A stretch of DNA of 36,866 bases, from assembly GCA_007280935.1 (NCBI GenBank), contig QYQK01000050.1:1-36866 (forward strand), given 5' to 3'. Shown piece after piece: positions 9,712-19,500 of the stretch. Positions within the stretch are counted from its first letter, which is position 1, and the number at the start of each line of letters is the position of its first letter. Origin of the DNA: Opitutales bacterium (GTDB taxonomy: Bacteria > Verrucomicrobiota > Verrucomicrobiia > Opitutales > UBA953). The notes under the pieces were generated by a model. That model searched no databases, was not told where the DNA came from, and saw only the letters and a list, made by a program, of their open reading frames with translations. The position numbers were made by a program, and so were the translations under genes.

Positions 9712-12700
9712 TTAGTTGAGATATACAAATTCATTCGAGCAAACCATCGACTGGGCCAGCATTTCCCAAGGGGAAATTGGCTGTTTACGTGAGACTTTTT
9801 CGCCCACGTTCTGGATGGTCCCGCCTTTAACCTCGGTTTTGACTTGGACCACTCCTGCGGCGACCTTGGTGGCCGTAACGGCCAGGACCTTCGCGGCCTT
9901 CTTCGTCGCCTTCGTGTTAGCCACGCTCTTGTCAGTTTTAGGATTGGGCGGTTCATCCACGTACCCAGCGATGCGGGCGACAAATTCCCGAGCCATCTTT
10001 AATTCGGCAGGCGTAGGCGAACGCTGGTACATGATTTTATAAAGCTGCACCACGCGATCACCATCCGAAGCGGCTTTCTGCATCTCTGGACGCACCGCGA
10101 CGGAGCGGGCGACGTCAATCGCCAACGGATTATTCATGAAGAACAAAGCCTGCTGCGGGACAATGGTCGAACTCCGGGCGGAGTTAGTCATTTCCGGATT
10201 AGCAAAGTCGAACTGAGTCTGTAATTCGTTCAATTTTTCGCGGTCGATAAAACCATAGATACTGCGACGATAGCTGTAGGGTTCATCGGTGATATTGACC
10301 GGGCGGCCGCCCATCGCGGAATCCAACTTGCCAGTCAGGGAAAGCATGGAGTCGCGGATGCTTTCGAAATCGAGGCGACGGAGATTTGCGTGCCAGAGAT
10401 ACTTATTGCTGGAGTCAAACTTGGTGGGATCAAGCTCCGCCTTCTGCAGGATTAGCGGATTGAGGCTGGGGTTTGCGGTCTGACGATACGTAGCCGAGAG
10501 CAGGATCTTTTTGTGCAATTTCTTCAGCGACCAACCGTTATCGACAAAGTTTGTCGCCAGCCAGTCGAGTAGCTCCGGGTGCAACGGCTTCTCTGACATG
10601 TTACCAAAGTCGTCAGCGGTCGTCACGATACCCGCACCGAAGTGGTGCATCCAGACGCGGTTGACTAACACGCGCGAGGTCAAAGGATTCGTCCGGCTGG
10701 CAATGGCCAAAGCTAATTCGCGACGGCCGCTACCTTCGTAGAATGGCTGACGCTCAGGGCCGGCCAGCACTTCCAAGAATTGCCGTGGAGCCAGGGCCCC
10801 GCGCTTATTCTTATCTCCACGGATGTAGACATAGCTGTCGCGAGGTTTCTCGGTGTCGGAGACGACCATCGCCGTGCCTGGGCCACCTGGGTGGGTGATT
10901 TCCAACTGACTGATGTCTTCGAAGCGGAAATACTTAGCCGGCTTGTTATTGTTAACGAAAGATGCGCTCGGCGGGGCCTGCCAAGGTTCGCAGAACTGCC
11001 GGGTCTCGCAGAGCAACGCCATCTGGAGCGTGGTGTTGATTTCTTCGTAATTAGGCAAAGGCCATGGATAGGCGGCCAACTGGGCGATGGCGGGATCGTC
11101 TCGATCTCCCCGACGGCCAGCGGTGACGTGCAACTGGATATGCGCTAAGATGCGGTCGTGGTTTTTCTTGAACACATCCTGACAGGCGAGCGCGACTTCA
11201 TCGATTGTCTTGGGCTTCAGATTGCGCAAGGCATCAGCGATCAGCGGATTCACGGGAGAACTGGTGTCGGCCAGTGCGGCGGCAATGACTTTAGGCGCCT
11301 CCTGGGCAAAGTTCTTTTCGCTCACTTTCTTCAAACGAGCCAGCGGACCCGTGATCGGTGAATTCGTTTGGACCACGATTGAGCCGTCCACCTCGCGATT
11401 AAAGGTCAGCTTATAGCGCTCCAGGATATCGAATCCGGCGGTCGAACGAGGGCCGCCGGCCATGTTCGACAGGGCGCGCCCGGCGAACTCGGCGTGTACC
11501 GTCTTCAAGACATGGGTAACGTGGGAAAAATAGCCGCGGACATTATCGTCCTGCAGGGCGGTCATCTTCTTCTCGAAATCGAGCCGCACGGCCGAAGGCA
11601 CGGCGCGCGCGCCGGAGGTCATCGCACTCTTAACAACAGGCTCGTTGAGCGGCTCACCAATTGAAGAGAAGATACCGTGCAGGGAATAATAATCCGCGGC
11701 CGGAATCGGGTCAAATTTATGGTCATGACAACGTGCGCAAGCCACCGTCAGGCCCAGGAAGCCCTTCGTCATGGCATCAATCCGTTCATCAATCGTGTCG
11801 TCGTTATTCGTAAACCGCTTACCGACGGTGATGAAGCCGAGGGCCGCTAAACGGGCGTCATCCTTCGCTAAGTCAGGCAAGCGATCGGCGGCCAGCTGCT
11901 CGATGATGAATTGGTCGTAAGGCTTATCAGAATTAAAAGCTTCGATGACATAGTCGCGGTAGGTCCAAGCATTCTCGAAACGATCGATCGTGCCGGCTTT
12001 CTTGAGCCCCTTGGTGTCGGAGTAGCGGGCGGTATCCAGCCAATGACGACCCCAGCGTTCTCCGTAATGTGGAGACGCGAGCAACTTGTCGACCGCACGC
12101 TCCAAGACCTGGGTGGCCGCCCGGGCAGGCTGTCCGTTACGTAACGAAAGATTATCCCGCAGCACGGCCGCATCGTATTCGCGGGCGAAGATTTCGCCCT
12201 CCGCATTCGAAGGCGGCAGACCAACCAAGTCATAAGAAATCCGGCGGATCAAAGCTTCGCCATTCGCAGAAGGGCTTGGCTTCAAACCCACCTCGTCCAA
12301 CTTGCTTAAGATAAAGGCATCGATTTCATTCTGACACCACGCTGGGGCGCTCAGCTTTTTAGGGACCGAAAATTCTCCAACTGGTTTAAAGGCCCAGTGA
12401 TCACGGGCCTTCTGGGAGAGCCCCGTCAACTTGACCGAAGCCGCGCCTGCTGGGGCTGGAGCACCCATCATGATCCACTTTTCTAAAATAGCGATTTGTG
12501 CGTCGGGCAACTTGGCGCCGTTTTTCTTCGGCGGCATCGAAAGCTCGGGGTCGGTCTGGTGAATCGCAACGACGAGGAGCGACTTCTTTAAATCGCCGGG
12601 CACGACGGCGGGTCCCTGGTCGCCACCGGCGACCATGCCGGCACGAGAGTCCATTAATAACCCGCCCTTGGAGACGCCTTCGGAAACAGAGTGGCACTTA

Positions 12701-12867
12701 TAGCATCGATCCGTCAAAATGGGGCGCACGTTCTTTTCGAAGAACTCGAGTCCAGCGGGGTCGAATTTTGCCTCGTCTTTTGCCGCCTTGTCATCCGCGT
12801 GTAACACGACTGACCCCAGCAAAATGGCTGAGGATAAGAGTCTGGAGAGTGGCGAGGCTGGATGCAT
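9712..12867 (-). CDS. PSD1 protein (PSCyt1 cytochrome c-like + DUF1549 + DUF1553), paralog 1
   Basis: CYKCHSVSEGVSKGGLLMDSRAGM; HYGERWGRHWLDTARYSDTKG; TVACARCHDHKFDPIPAADYYSLHGIF; TSRVLVNRVWMHHFGAGIVTTADDFGNMSEKPLHPELLDWLA; SLKKLHKKILLSATYRQ; C-terminus SNEFVYLN. Confidence 0.95.
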   Translation of the reverse strand: MHPASPLSRLLSSAILLGSVVLHADDKAAKDEAKFDPAGLEFFEKNVRPILTDRCYKCHSVSEGVSKGGLLMDSRAGMVAGGDQGPAVVPGDLKKSLLVVAIHQTDPELSMPPKKNGAKLPDAQIAILEKWIMMGAPAPAGAASVKLTGLSQKARDHWAFKPVGEFSVPKKLSAPAWCQNEIDAFILSKLDEVGLKPSPSANGEALIRRISYDLVGLPPSNAEGEIFAREYDAAVLRDNLSLRNGQPARAATQVLERAVDKLLASPHYGERWGRHWLDTARYSDTKGLKKAGTIDRFENAWTYRDYVIEAFNSDKPYDQFIIEQLAADRLPDLAKDDARLAALGFITVGKRFTNNDDTIDERIDAMTKGFLGLTVACARCHDHKFDPIPAADYYSLHGIFSSIGEPLNEPVVKSAMTSGARAVPSAVRLDFEKKMTALQDDNVRGYFSHVTHVLKTVHAEFAGRALSNMAGGPRSTAGFDILERYKLTFNREVDGSIVVQTNSPITGPLARLKKVSEKNFAQEAPKVIAAALADTSSPVNPLIADALRNLKPKTIDEVALACQDVFKKNHDRILAHIQLHVTAGRRGDRDDPAIAQLAAYPWPLPNYEEINTTLQMALLCETRQFCEPWQAPPSASFVNNNKPAKYFRFEDISQLEITHPGGPGTAMVVSDTEKPRDSYVYIRGDKNKRGALAPRQFLEVLAGPERQPFYEGSGRRELALAIASRTNPLTSRVLVNRVWMHHFGAGIVTTADDFGNMSEKPLHPELLDWLATNFVDNGWSLKKLHKKILLSATYRQTANPSLNPLILQKAELDPTKFDSSNKYLWHANLRRLDFESIRDSMLSLTGKLDSAMGGRPVNITDEPYSYRRSIYGFIDREKLNELQTQFDFANPEMTNSARSSTIVPQQALFFMNNPLAIDVARSVAVRPEMQKAASDGDRVVQLYKIMYQRSPTPAELKMAREFVARIAGYVDEPPNPKTDKSVANTKATKKAAKVLAVTATKVAAGVVQVKTEVKGGTIQNVGEKVSRKQPISPWEMLAQSMVCSNEFVYLN

Positions 12868-13017
12868 GAGGAGAAAGATAAAAAGGGGCTGAAAATATTT
12901 GAGCAGAAGACCACACCGTCAAAATTACTGAGGGGTTTAACTAGGTACAATTTTTTACCCCACCCCAGAGAGTGCAAGCGAAAGATTAAGAAGGAGTTAA
13001 GGTGAAAACCCTAAAAC

Positions 13018-13047
13018 AACGAAGCCGGCCCCAGGGCCGGTTTCGTA
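13018..13047 (-). terminator. Terminator-like hairpin downstream of PSD1 paralog 2
   Basis: acgaagccggcc-cccagg-ggccggtttcgt-type stem with one G.U; minus-strand transcript continues into a U-rich tract (TTGTTTTAGG). Confidence 0.55.
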
Positions 13048-13066
13048 AAAAATCTGTTAATTTACT

Positions 13067-16000
13067 TTAATTAACGTAGACGAACTCGTTTGAAAGCAAC
13101 AATGAGTGTACCAATAACTCCATGGGGCTGAGAGGTTTACGAGAAATAGCCTCTCCTACATTCTTGATTCCAGAGAGCAAGTTGGCTCCCGCCACTTCTG
13201 CCATCATCATGGGCGCATCTGCCCCACCCTCTCCCGCCATCATCATGGGGCTTGCCGCCGCTGCCACGGCTTTACCAGGGGTCTTAGCTTGGGCAACGGA
13301 CTTAGAATAGCGTGAGGTACCCTTAGTCGCCTTGGTCGCCACGGCGGGAGTTACCGTGACGAGAGGAGCCGATTTTTGGCGCTCCAAGAAGTCATGGGCC
13401 ATCTTTACTTCCTGGTTAGTCGGGCGACGTTGGAAGAGCGCCCGGAACATCGCGGTAATGCGCTGACCTTCCGAAGTCGCTTTCAGGATTTCAGGCCGAG
13501 ATGCCACGGTCCGTGCGACTTCAATCGCCAGCGGATTATTCATGAAGAATAACGCCTGCTGCGGGACGATGGTGCTACCCCGGCGAGAGTTCGTTGCATC
13601 CGGATCGGAATAGTCGAACTGGGAAAGCATTTCGTTCAAACGGTGGCGGTCGACGTAACCATACAGGCTACGCCGATAGCTGTAAGGCTCATCAGTAATA
13701 TTCACCGGATGACCGCCCACGGCAGAGTCGAGCCTGCCCGTCAAAACAATCATCGAATCGCGAATCGCTTCGAAATCCAAGCGGCGCAAATTACTGCGCC
13801 AGAGAAGTCGATTGCCCGCGTCAACCTTAAGGGGATCGACCGCGCCCGGCTTCAGCACGAGCGGGTTCTGTCCAGGGTTGGAATCCTGCCGATACGTCGC
13901 GCTCAGCACGATCATGCGGTGCAGGCGCTTGAGCGTCCAGCCGTTCTCGACGAAGTCATTGGCAAGGTAATCGAGGAGCTCAGGATGGGATGGCTTCTCG
14001 GACATATTGCCGAAGTCGTCCGGCGTAGAAACGAAGCCTTCCCCAAAGTGCATCAACCAAGTCCGATTGACGGCCACGCGCGCGGTAATCGGATTGGTCT
14101 TGCTGATGATGGCCTGGGCCAACTCCATGCGCCCGCTACCGTCAACGAAGGGCCGGCGCTCACCGTCACCCGAAAGAATCTCTAAGAAACGACGAGGCGC
14201 GAGCGCCCCTTTCTTATTTTTATCTCCCCGGATGTAGACATTGGTGTCCTTCGGCTCATCGATATCTTGGACGACCATCGCGGAAGCGGGCGCGCCGGGG
14301 TGCGTCAGGCGAAGCGCGTTGATTTGCGTGAACTGGAAATAAGCATTCGGGCGATTGTTATTTAACCCACCGTAGATCGGGCGATTCTGCCAGTCGGCGC
14401 AGAATTTACGGCTGTTGAACATGTTCAGCAGTTCCTCGTTGTCTAAGATATCTTCCACGTCCGGCACCGGCCAGGGGTAACCCGCAAGCTGGGCAATAGC
14501 CGGATCTGAATCCTTGCTGGAATGGCCTAACTTGGCGCAGCGATCAATATGGGCGATGATCGCCAATTTATTATCTGCAAAAACTTTTTGATAAACAGCA
14601 GCTACATCATCGAGCGACTTGGGCTTTAAATTCCGCAGGGCCGCCGCGATCAATGGGTTGACCGGATGTTCCGCATCGGCAAGCGATGCCTTGATGGCCG
14701 CGGGGGCCCGGGCGGCGAATTGGGCGAAGGGCACGGCCACGAGATAGGCGTAAGGGCCGGTGATGGGCGAATTACGCTGGATCCGCATCGCCTCGAAATC
14801 GGGCTGCAATTCGAGTTTATAGCGCTCGGAGATATCTCCGAACTCCGGCGAGCCGCGCTTCACGGTCGCGAGAACGAGCCGGCCGGCCATTTCCTTCTCA
14901 TAGCGGGTGCGCACCTCACGGATATACTTATAATAACCTGCCGCACTTTGGGCCTGCAAATCGTCCAGGCGCTTGAGGTAGTCATCGCGCACGGTCTTAG
15001 TCTTCTGCGTGACCCCGATGACCGGCAAGTCGCGCGGCTCTTTCACCGAAGCGAAAATACCATGGAGCGAGTAATAATCCGCCGCCGGAATCGGGTCAAA
15101 CTTATGGTCATGACAACGGGCGCACGCCACGGTCAGGCCCAAGAAAGCTTTCGTCGTCGTGTCGATCCGTTCGTCAATCGTATCGTCGTTATTCGTAAAG
15201 CGCTTGCCGACCGTGATGAAACCGAGCGCCGATAGACGAGGGTCGTCGCCGCTGATGCCGGGGATCTTATCCGCCGCAAGTTGCTCGACGATGAAGTCGT
15301 TGTACGGCTTATCGGAATTATAGGCGTCGATGACGTAATCGCGGTAAGTCCAGGCATAAGCGTAACGGTATTCTTCAAAACTATCCTTCACGTCGAGTTT
15401 GCCGTTCGTATCGGAGTAACGTGCCGTATCCATCCAGTGCCGGGCCCAGCGCTCGCCGTAATGGGGCGAGGCCAAAAGGGTGTCGACTTGCTTGGCTACG
15501 ACCGCTTCCGCGTTGTTCGTCACCGCTCCGCGACGAGCGGAGACACTGTCCTGCAAGACGGCCGCATCATAGGCTTTGACGAAGGCATCAGCCTGTTCAG
15601 AGGTCGGCGGCAGGCCGATTAAGTCATAAAATGCGCGCCGCAAAAAAGCCTCCGGATCGGCCGAAGGATTCGGCTGAAGGCCGTTGGCCTCGAGCTTCGC
15701 CAAGACAAATTGATCGATCGGATTTTTGGCCCAGCCCTTAAGCTTAACCTCGGGCAAGGAGACCTGCTGCAGCGGCTTAAACGCCCAATGCTGTTTAGCC
15801 TTTTCCGTCAGCCCGGTAAGCTTCGTCCCATTGCCTTTCGGAGAGGGTGCCCCCATCTTCACCCACTCTTCTAAAGTCGCGATATTGCTGTCGGATAACT
15901 TCCCGCCTTTTTTCTTAGGAGGCATCGCAAACTCCGGATCGTTATAACGAACGGCATGAATCATAAGCGACTTTTCCAAGTTGCCTGGCACCACTGCGGG

Positions 16001-16231
16001 ACCCTCTTCACCCCCCTTAAGCATGCCGTCACGCGAATCTAGAGTCAGTCCTCCCTTGGTCGTGGCTTTCTCGTTAGAGTGACATTCATAACAATTCTCA
16101 GACAAAATCGGGCGAACGTTCTTTTCAAAGAAAGCGATACCGGCAGCGTCGGCGGCATTAGCGACGTCGGCGGCCCGCAAGCCGTGCGCGGCCAGCAGGG
16201 TCAGGAAACATAAAACTGGAGCTGTTTTCAT
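13067..16231 (-). CDS. PSD1 protein (PSCyt1 + DUF1549 + DUF1553), paralog 2
   Basis: Signal peptide MKTAPVLCFLTLLAAHGLRAADV; NCYECHSNEKATTKGGLTLDSRDGMLKGGEEGPAVVPG; HYGERWARHWMDTARYSDTNG; VACARCHDHKFDPIPAADYYSLHGIF; NRTWLMHFGEGFVSTPDDFGNMSEKPSHPELLDYLA; C-terminus LLLSNEFVYVN. Confidence 0.95.
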   Translation of the reverse strand: MKTAPVLCFLTLLAAHGLRAADVANAADAAGIAFFEKNVRPILSENCYECHSNEKATTKGGLTLDSRDGMLKGGEEGPAVVPGNLEKSLMIHAVRYNDPEFAMPPKKKGGKLSDSNIATLEEWVKMGAPSPKGNGTKLTGLTEKAKQHWAFKPLQQVSLPEVKLKGWAKNPIDQFVLAKLEANGLQPNPSADPEAFLRRAFYDLIGLPPTSEQADAFVKAYDAAVLQDSVSARRGAVTNNAEAVVAKQVDTLLASPHYGERWARHWMDTARYSDTNGKLDVKDSFEEYRYAYAWTYRDYVIDAYNSDKPYNDFIVEQLAADKIPGISGDDPRLSALGFITVGKRFTNNDDTIDERIDTTTKAFLGLTVACARCHDHKFDPIPAADYYSLHGIFASVKEPRDLPVIGVTQKTKTVRDDYLKRLDDLQAQSAAGYYKYIREVRTRYEKEMAGRLVLATVKRGSPEFGDISERYKLELQPDFEAMRIQRNSPITGPYAYLVAVPFAQFAARAPAAIKASLADAEHPVNPLIAAALRNLKPKSLDDVAAVYQKVFADNKLAIIAHIDRCAKLGHSSKDSDPAIAQLAGYPWPVPDVEDILDNEELLNMFNSRKFCADWQNRPIYGGLNNNRPNAYFQFTQINALRLTHPGAPASAMVVQDIDEPKDTNVYIRGDKNKKGALAPRRFLEILSGDGERRPFVDGSGRMELAQAIISKTNPITARVAVNRTWLMHFGEGFVSTPDDFGNMSEKPSHPELLDYLANDFVENGWTLKRLHRMIVLSATYRQDSNPGQNPLVLKPGAVDPLKVDAGNRLLWRSNLRRLDFEAIRDSMIVLTGRLDSAVGGHPVNITDEPYSYRRSLYGYVDRHRLNEMLSQFDYSDPDATNSRRGSTIVPQQALFFMNNPLAIEVARTVASRPEILKATSEGQRITAMFRALFQRRPTNQEVKMAHDFLERQKSAPLVTVTPAVATKATKGTSRYSKSVAQAKTPGKAVAAAASPMMMAGEGGADAPMMMAEVAGANLLSGIKNVGEAISRKPLSPMELLVHSLLLSNEFVYVN

Positions 16232-16460
16232 TTTAAGAAGAAGGGGTAAATACTGGGATTTCGGGGACTATTGGGGTAGCAGCGCAAGGTCAGCATCCCA
16301 ACGGCCTGAGAGTTATCAAGGGGGAATTGAGCCCAAAAACCATGGTCTTTTTGGCTGCAATGGAATGACGCTGTAGGGCGACCATGTTATTTAGATAGAA
16401 GTTTAGACATCAAATCTCTCGATTGAGTTCCCAGCGATGACTCGATTTCGGCCTAAAACA

Positions 16461-16490
16461 AGCGAAGCCAGCCGATCGGCTGGCCTCGCT
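16461..16490 (-). terminator. Terminator-like palindrome downstream of PSD1 paralog 3
   Basis: agcgaagccagccgatcggctggcctcgct is near self-complementary (one mismatched position); minus-strand continuation TTGTTTTAGG matches that at 13018. Confidence 0.55.
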
Positions 16491-16506
16491 ATTATTCCAC
16501 TATACC

Positions 16507-19500
16507 TTAGTTAATATAAACGAATTCGTTAGAAAGAAGCAAAGAATGGGCCAATAGCTCCAGGGGAGTGAGCGGATTGCGCGAAACCATCTCACCGACA
16601 TTCTGCAGGACCCCCTCGGCGCCACCCCGGCCCGTATCACCGGTCGTCGCCATCATCATCGGCGCATCGGCGACGACCGCCTTGCCGACGGTTGCAGCTT
16701 TAGACGTAACGGTCGTGGCGGCAGACTTGCCGGCCTTTACGGCGGTCGCACCCTTGGCGGAGCCGGCACGCTGCCCAGCGATAATCGCCCCTTTGGCTTT
16801 TGTTAAAAACTCATTAGCCATGCGGATTTCATTCGAGCTCGGGCGACGTTGGAAAATCGCTCGGAACATGGCCGCCACGCGCTGGTCCTCCGAAGGTGCG
16901 TTGAGCACGTCCTTACGAGCCGCGACGGCGCGAGAGGCTTCGATGGCCAAAGCGTTATTCATAAAGAAAAGCGCTTGTTGCGGAATGATTGTCGAATTGC
17001 GGCGGGAGTTAGCGGCGTCCGGATCGGCGTAGTCGAACTGCGAAAGCGTATCGCTAAGACGATGGCGATCGACGTAGCCATATAGGCTTCGGCGATAACT
17101 GAAGGGCTCGTCCGTGATGTTAGCTGGCTGGCCGCCGACGGTCGGATTGAGTTTTCCGGTGAGGAGGATCATCGAGTCCCGAATCGACTCGAAATCTAGG
17201 CGGCGCAGGGTCCCGTGCCAGAGCAAGCGATTGGGTGCGTCGATCTTCAAGGGATCCACCGCAGATTTCTTTGCGACCAACGGATTAGCGCTCGGATTCG
17301 AATCCTGACAATAAGTGGCACTCAAAACAATCATCCGATGCAGGCGCTTCACGCTCCATCCGTTTTGCATGAAGTCCGACGCGAGATAATCGAGCAACTC
17401 GGGATGCGAGGGAGGAAGTGACATGTTGCCGAAATCATCGGCGGTAGTCACAAAGCCCTCGCCGAAATGCTTCATCCAAAACCGGTTGACGGCGACGCGG
17501 GAGGCGATCGGATTGTCCTTACTGATGATGGACTGGGCGAATTCCATGCGGCCGGAGCCATCGACATATGGCTTTCGTTCCGCGCTTCCTGAAAGCGCCT
17601 CAAGGAAGCGGCGAGGGGCTACGGCGCCCAGCTTGTGCTTATCGCCCCGAATAAAGACCGAACTATCCTTAGGGTCTTCGGAATCTTGCACCGCCATCGC
17701 TTCGCCAGGCACGCCGGGGTGCGACAGGCGAAGTTCATTGATCTTCGCATGGCGGAAATAATCAATCGGTGCCGTGTTTTGCTGCCCGCCGTAGATCGGG
17801 CGATTCTGCCATTCGGCGCAGAACTTACGGCTGTTAAAGAGCGCGATCATCTCTTCGTTATCGAAAATCTCGTCGTGCGTGGGGACGGCCCAGGGATAAC
17901 TCGCTAACTGCGCGATAGCCGGCGAGGCGGATTTTCCGTCCTGACCGGACTTGGCGATTAGATCCAAGTAAGCATAAATCGCGGCCTTATTATCGTTATA
18001 AACCTTCTGATAGACGACGGCGACATCATCCAGCGTCTTGGGTTTCAAGTTCCGTAATGCAGCCGCGATGATCGGATTGACGGGGTGTTCGGTGTCGGCG
18101 AGGGCTTCCGCGAGCGCGGCTGGTGCCCGCTCCGCAAAATAAACAATCGGCACGGCGGCCACCTTCGCGAAGGGCCCGGTGATAGGCGAATCCTTCTGGA
18201 TGCGCATCGGGGCAAAGTCATCGTTGGTCACCAAGAAAATTTTATACTTATCGGCATAGGCGCCGGCCTCCGACGAGGCGCGCTTAACCGTACCCATCAT
18301 CAAGCGGCCAGCCATTTCCTTTTCGTAACGGGCCCGGACTTCCTTCATATATTTGAAGAAGCCAGCAACCTGCTCTTCCTGCAATTGACTCAATCGTTTT
18401 TGGAAATCGGCGCGGGCGACGGCGGTCTTCGGAGTGGCTCCGATTACGGGCTTCTGCAACGGCTCCTTAGTGGAGGCAAAAATTCCGTGAATCGAATAAT
18501 AGTCTATGGCAGGAATCGGGTCGAACTTATGGTCGTGGCAGCGCGAACAGGCGACTGTGAGACCGAGGAAGGCCTTCGTGGTCGTGTCGATGCGCTCATC
18601 AATCGTATCATTTTGCTCTTCGAAGCGCTTACCGACGGTGATGAATCCGAGCGCAGCCAGCCGTGGATCTTCTTGATTGATCCCGGGAATCTTATCGGCC
18701 GCGAGTTGTTCGACGATGAAATCACTGTAAGGCTTATCCGAATTAAAAGCGTCGATGACGTAATCCCGATAAGTCCAGGCGTAGGCGTAGCGGTAGTCGG
18801 TAAAGAGGCTTTCCCCTTGGTCGACCTGCAGTCCGCGGGTGTCAGAATACCGGGCGGTGTCCAACCAGTGGCGAGCCCAGCGCTCACCGTAATGAGGCGA
18901 AGCCAACAGAAAATCTACCTGCTTCGCGAGGATCGCATCGGCATTCGTCGCTGGCGCACCCCGGGTGGTTGCAGTCACGTCCAGCGCCCTGGCGGCGTCA
19001 TAGGCCTTGACGAAAATCTCCACCTGCTCGGACGTCGGCGGGAGACCTACCAAGTCGTAAAAAATACGACGCAAGAGGGCTTCGGAATCCGCGATCGGAT
19101 TGGGCTGCAAACCTTCCGCTTCGAGCTTCGCGAGCACGAACTGGTCGATGGGGTTTTTCACCCAGCCCTTATTCTTAACCACCGGCAGGGCGGGATTCTT
19201 AATAGGCTGGAAGGCCCAGTGTTGCTTGGCCTTATCCGTCAAGCCAGTGAGCTTATTGCCGGCACCCGCGGGAGCTGGTGCCCCCATTTTTACCCATTCC
19301 TCCAGCAGGGCAATTTTACTGTCGTCGATTTTTCCCCCCTTTTTCTTGGGAGGCATGGCGAACTCCGGATCGGTATAGCGAATGGCGCGCACCATAAGAG
19401 ACTTATCGAGGTTGCCCGGCACCACCGCTGGTCCTTCTTCACCGCCCTTAAGCATCCCGTCGCGCGAATCTAGGATCAGGCCGCCTTTAGAGGAATTTTT

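Noticed and set aside
13199-13250. Direct repeat 'gccatcatcatggg' as a possible mobile-element or regulatory repeat
   Set aside because: It encodes the repeated PMMMA box in the PSD1 linker; no insertion-sequence features nearby.
18085-19473. 462-aa plus-strand ORF antisense to PSD1 paralog 3
   Set aside because: Composition is Arg/Gly/His-rich shadow translation opposite a strongly supported PSD1 gene with clear motifs; a codon-bias artefact.
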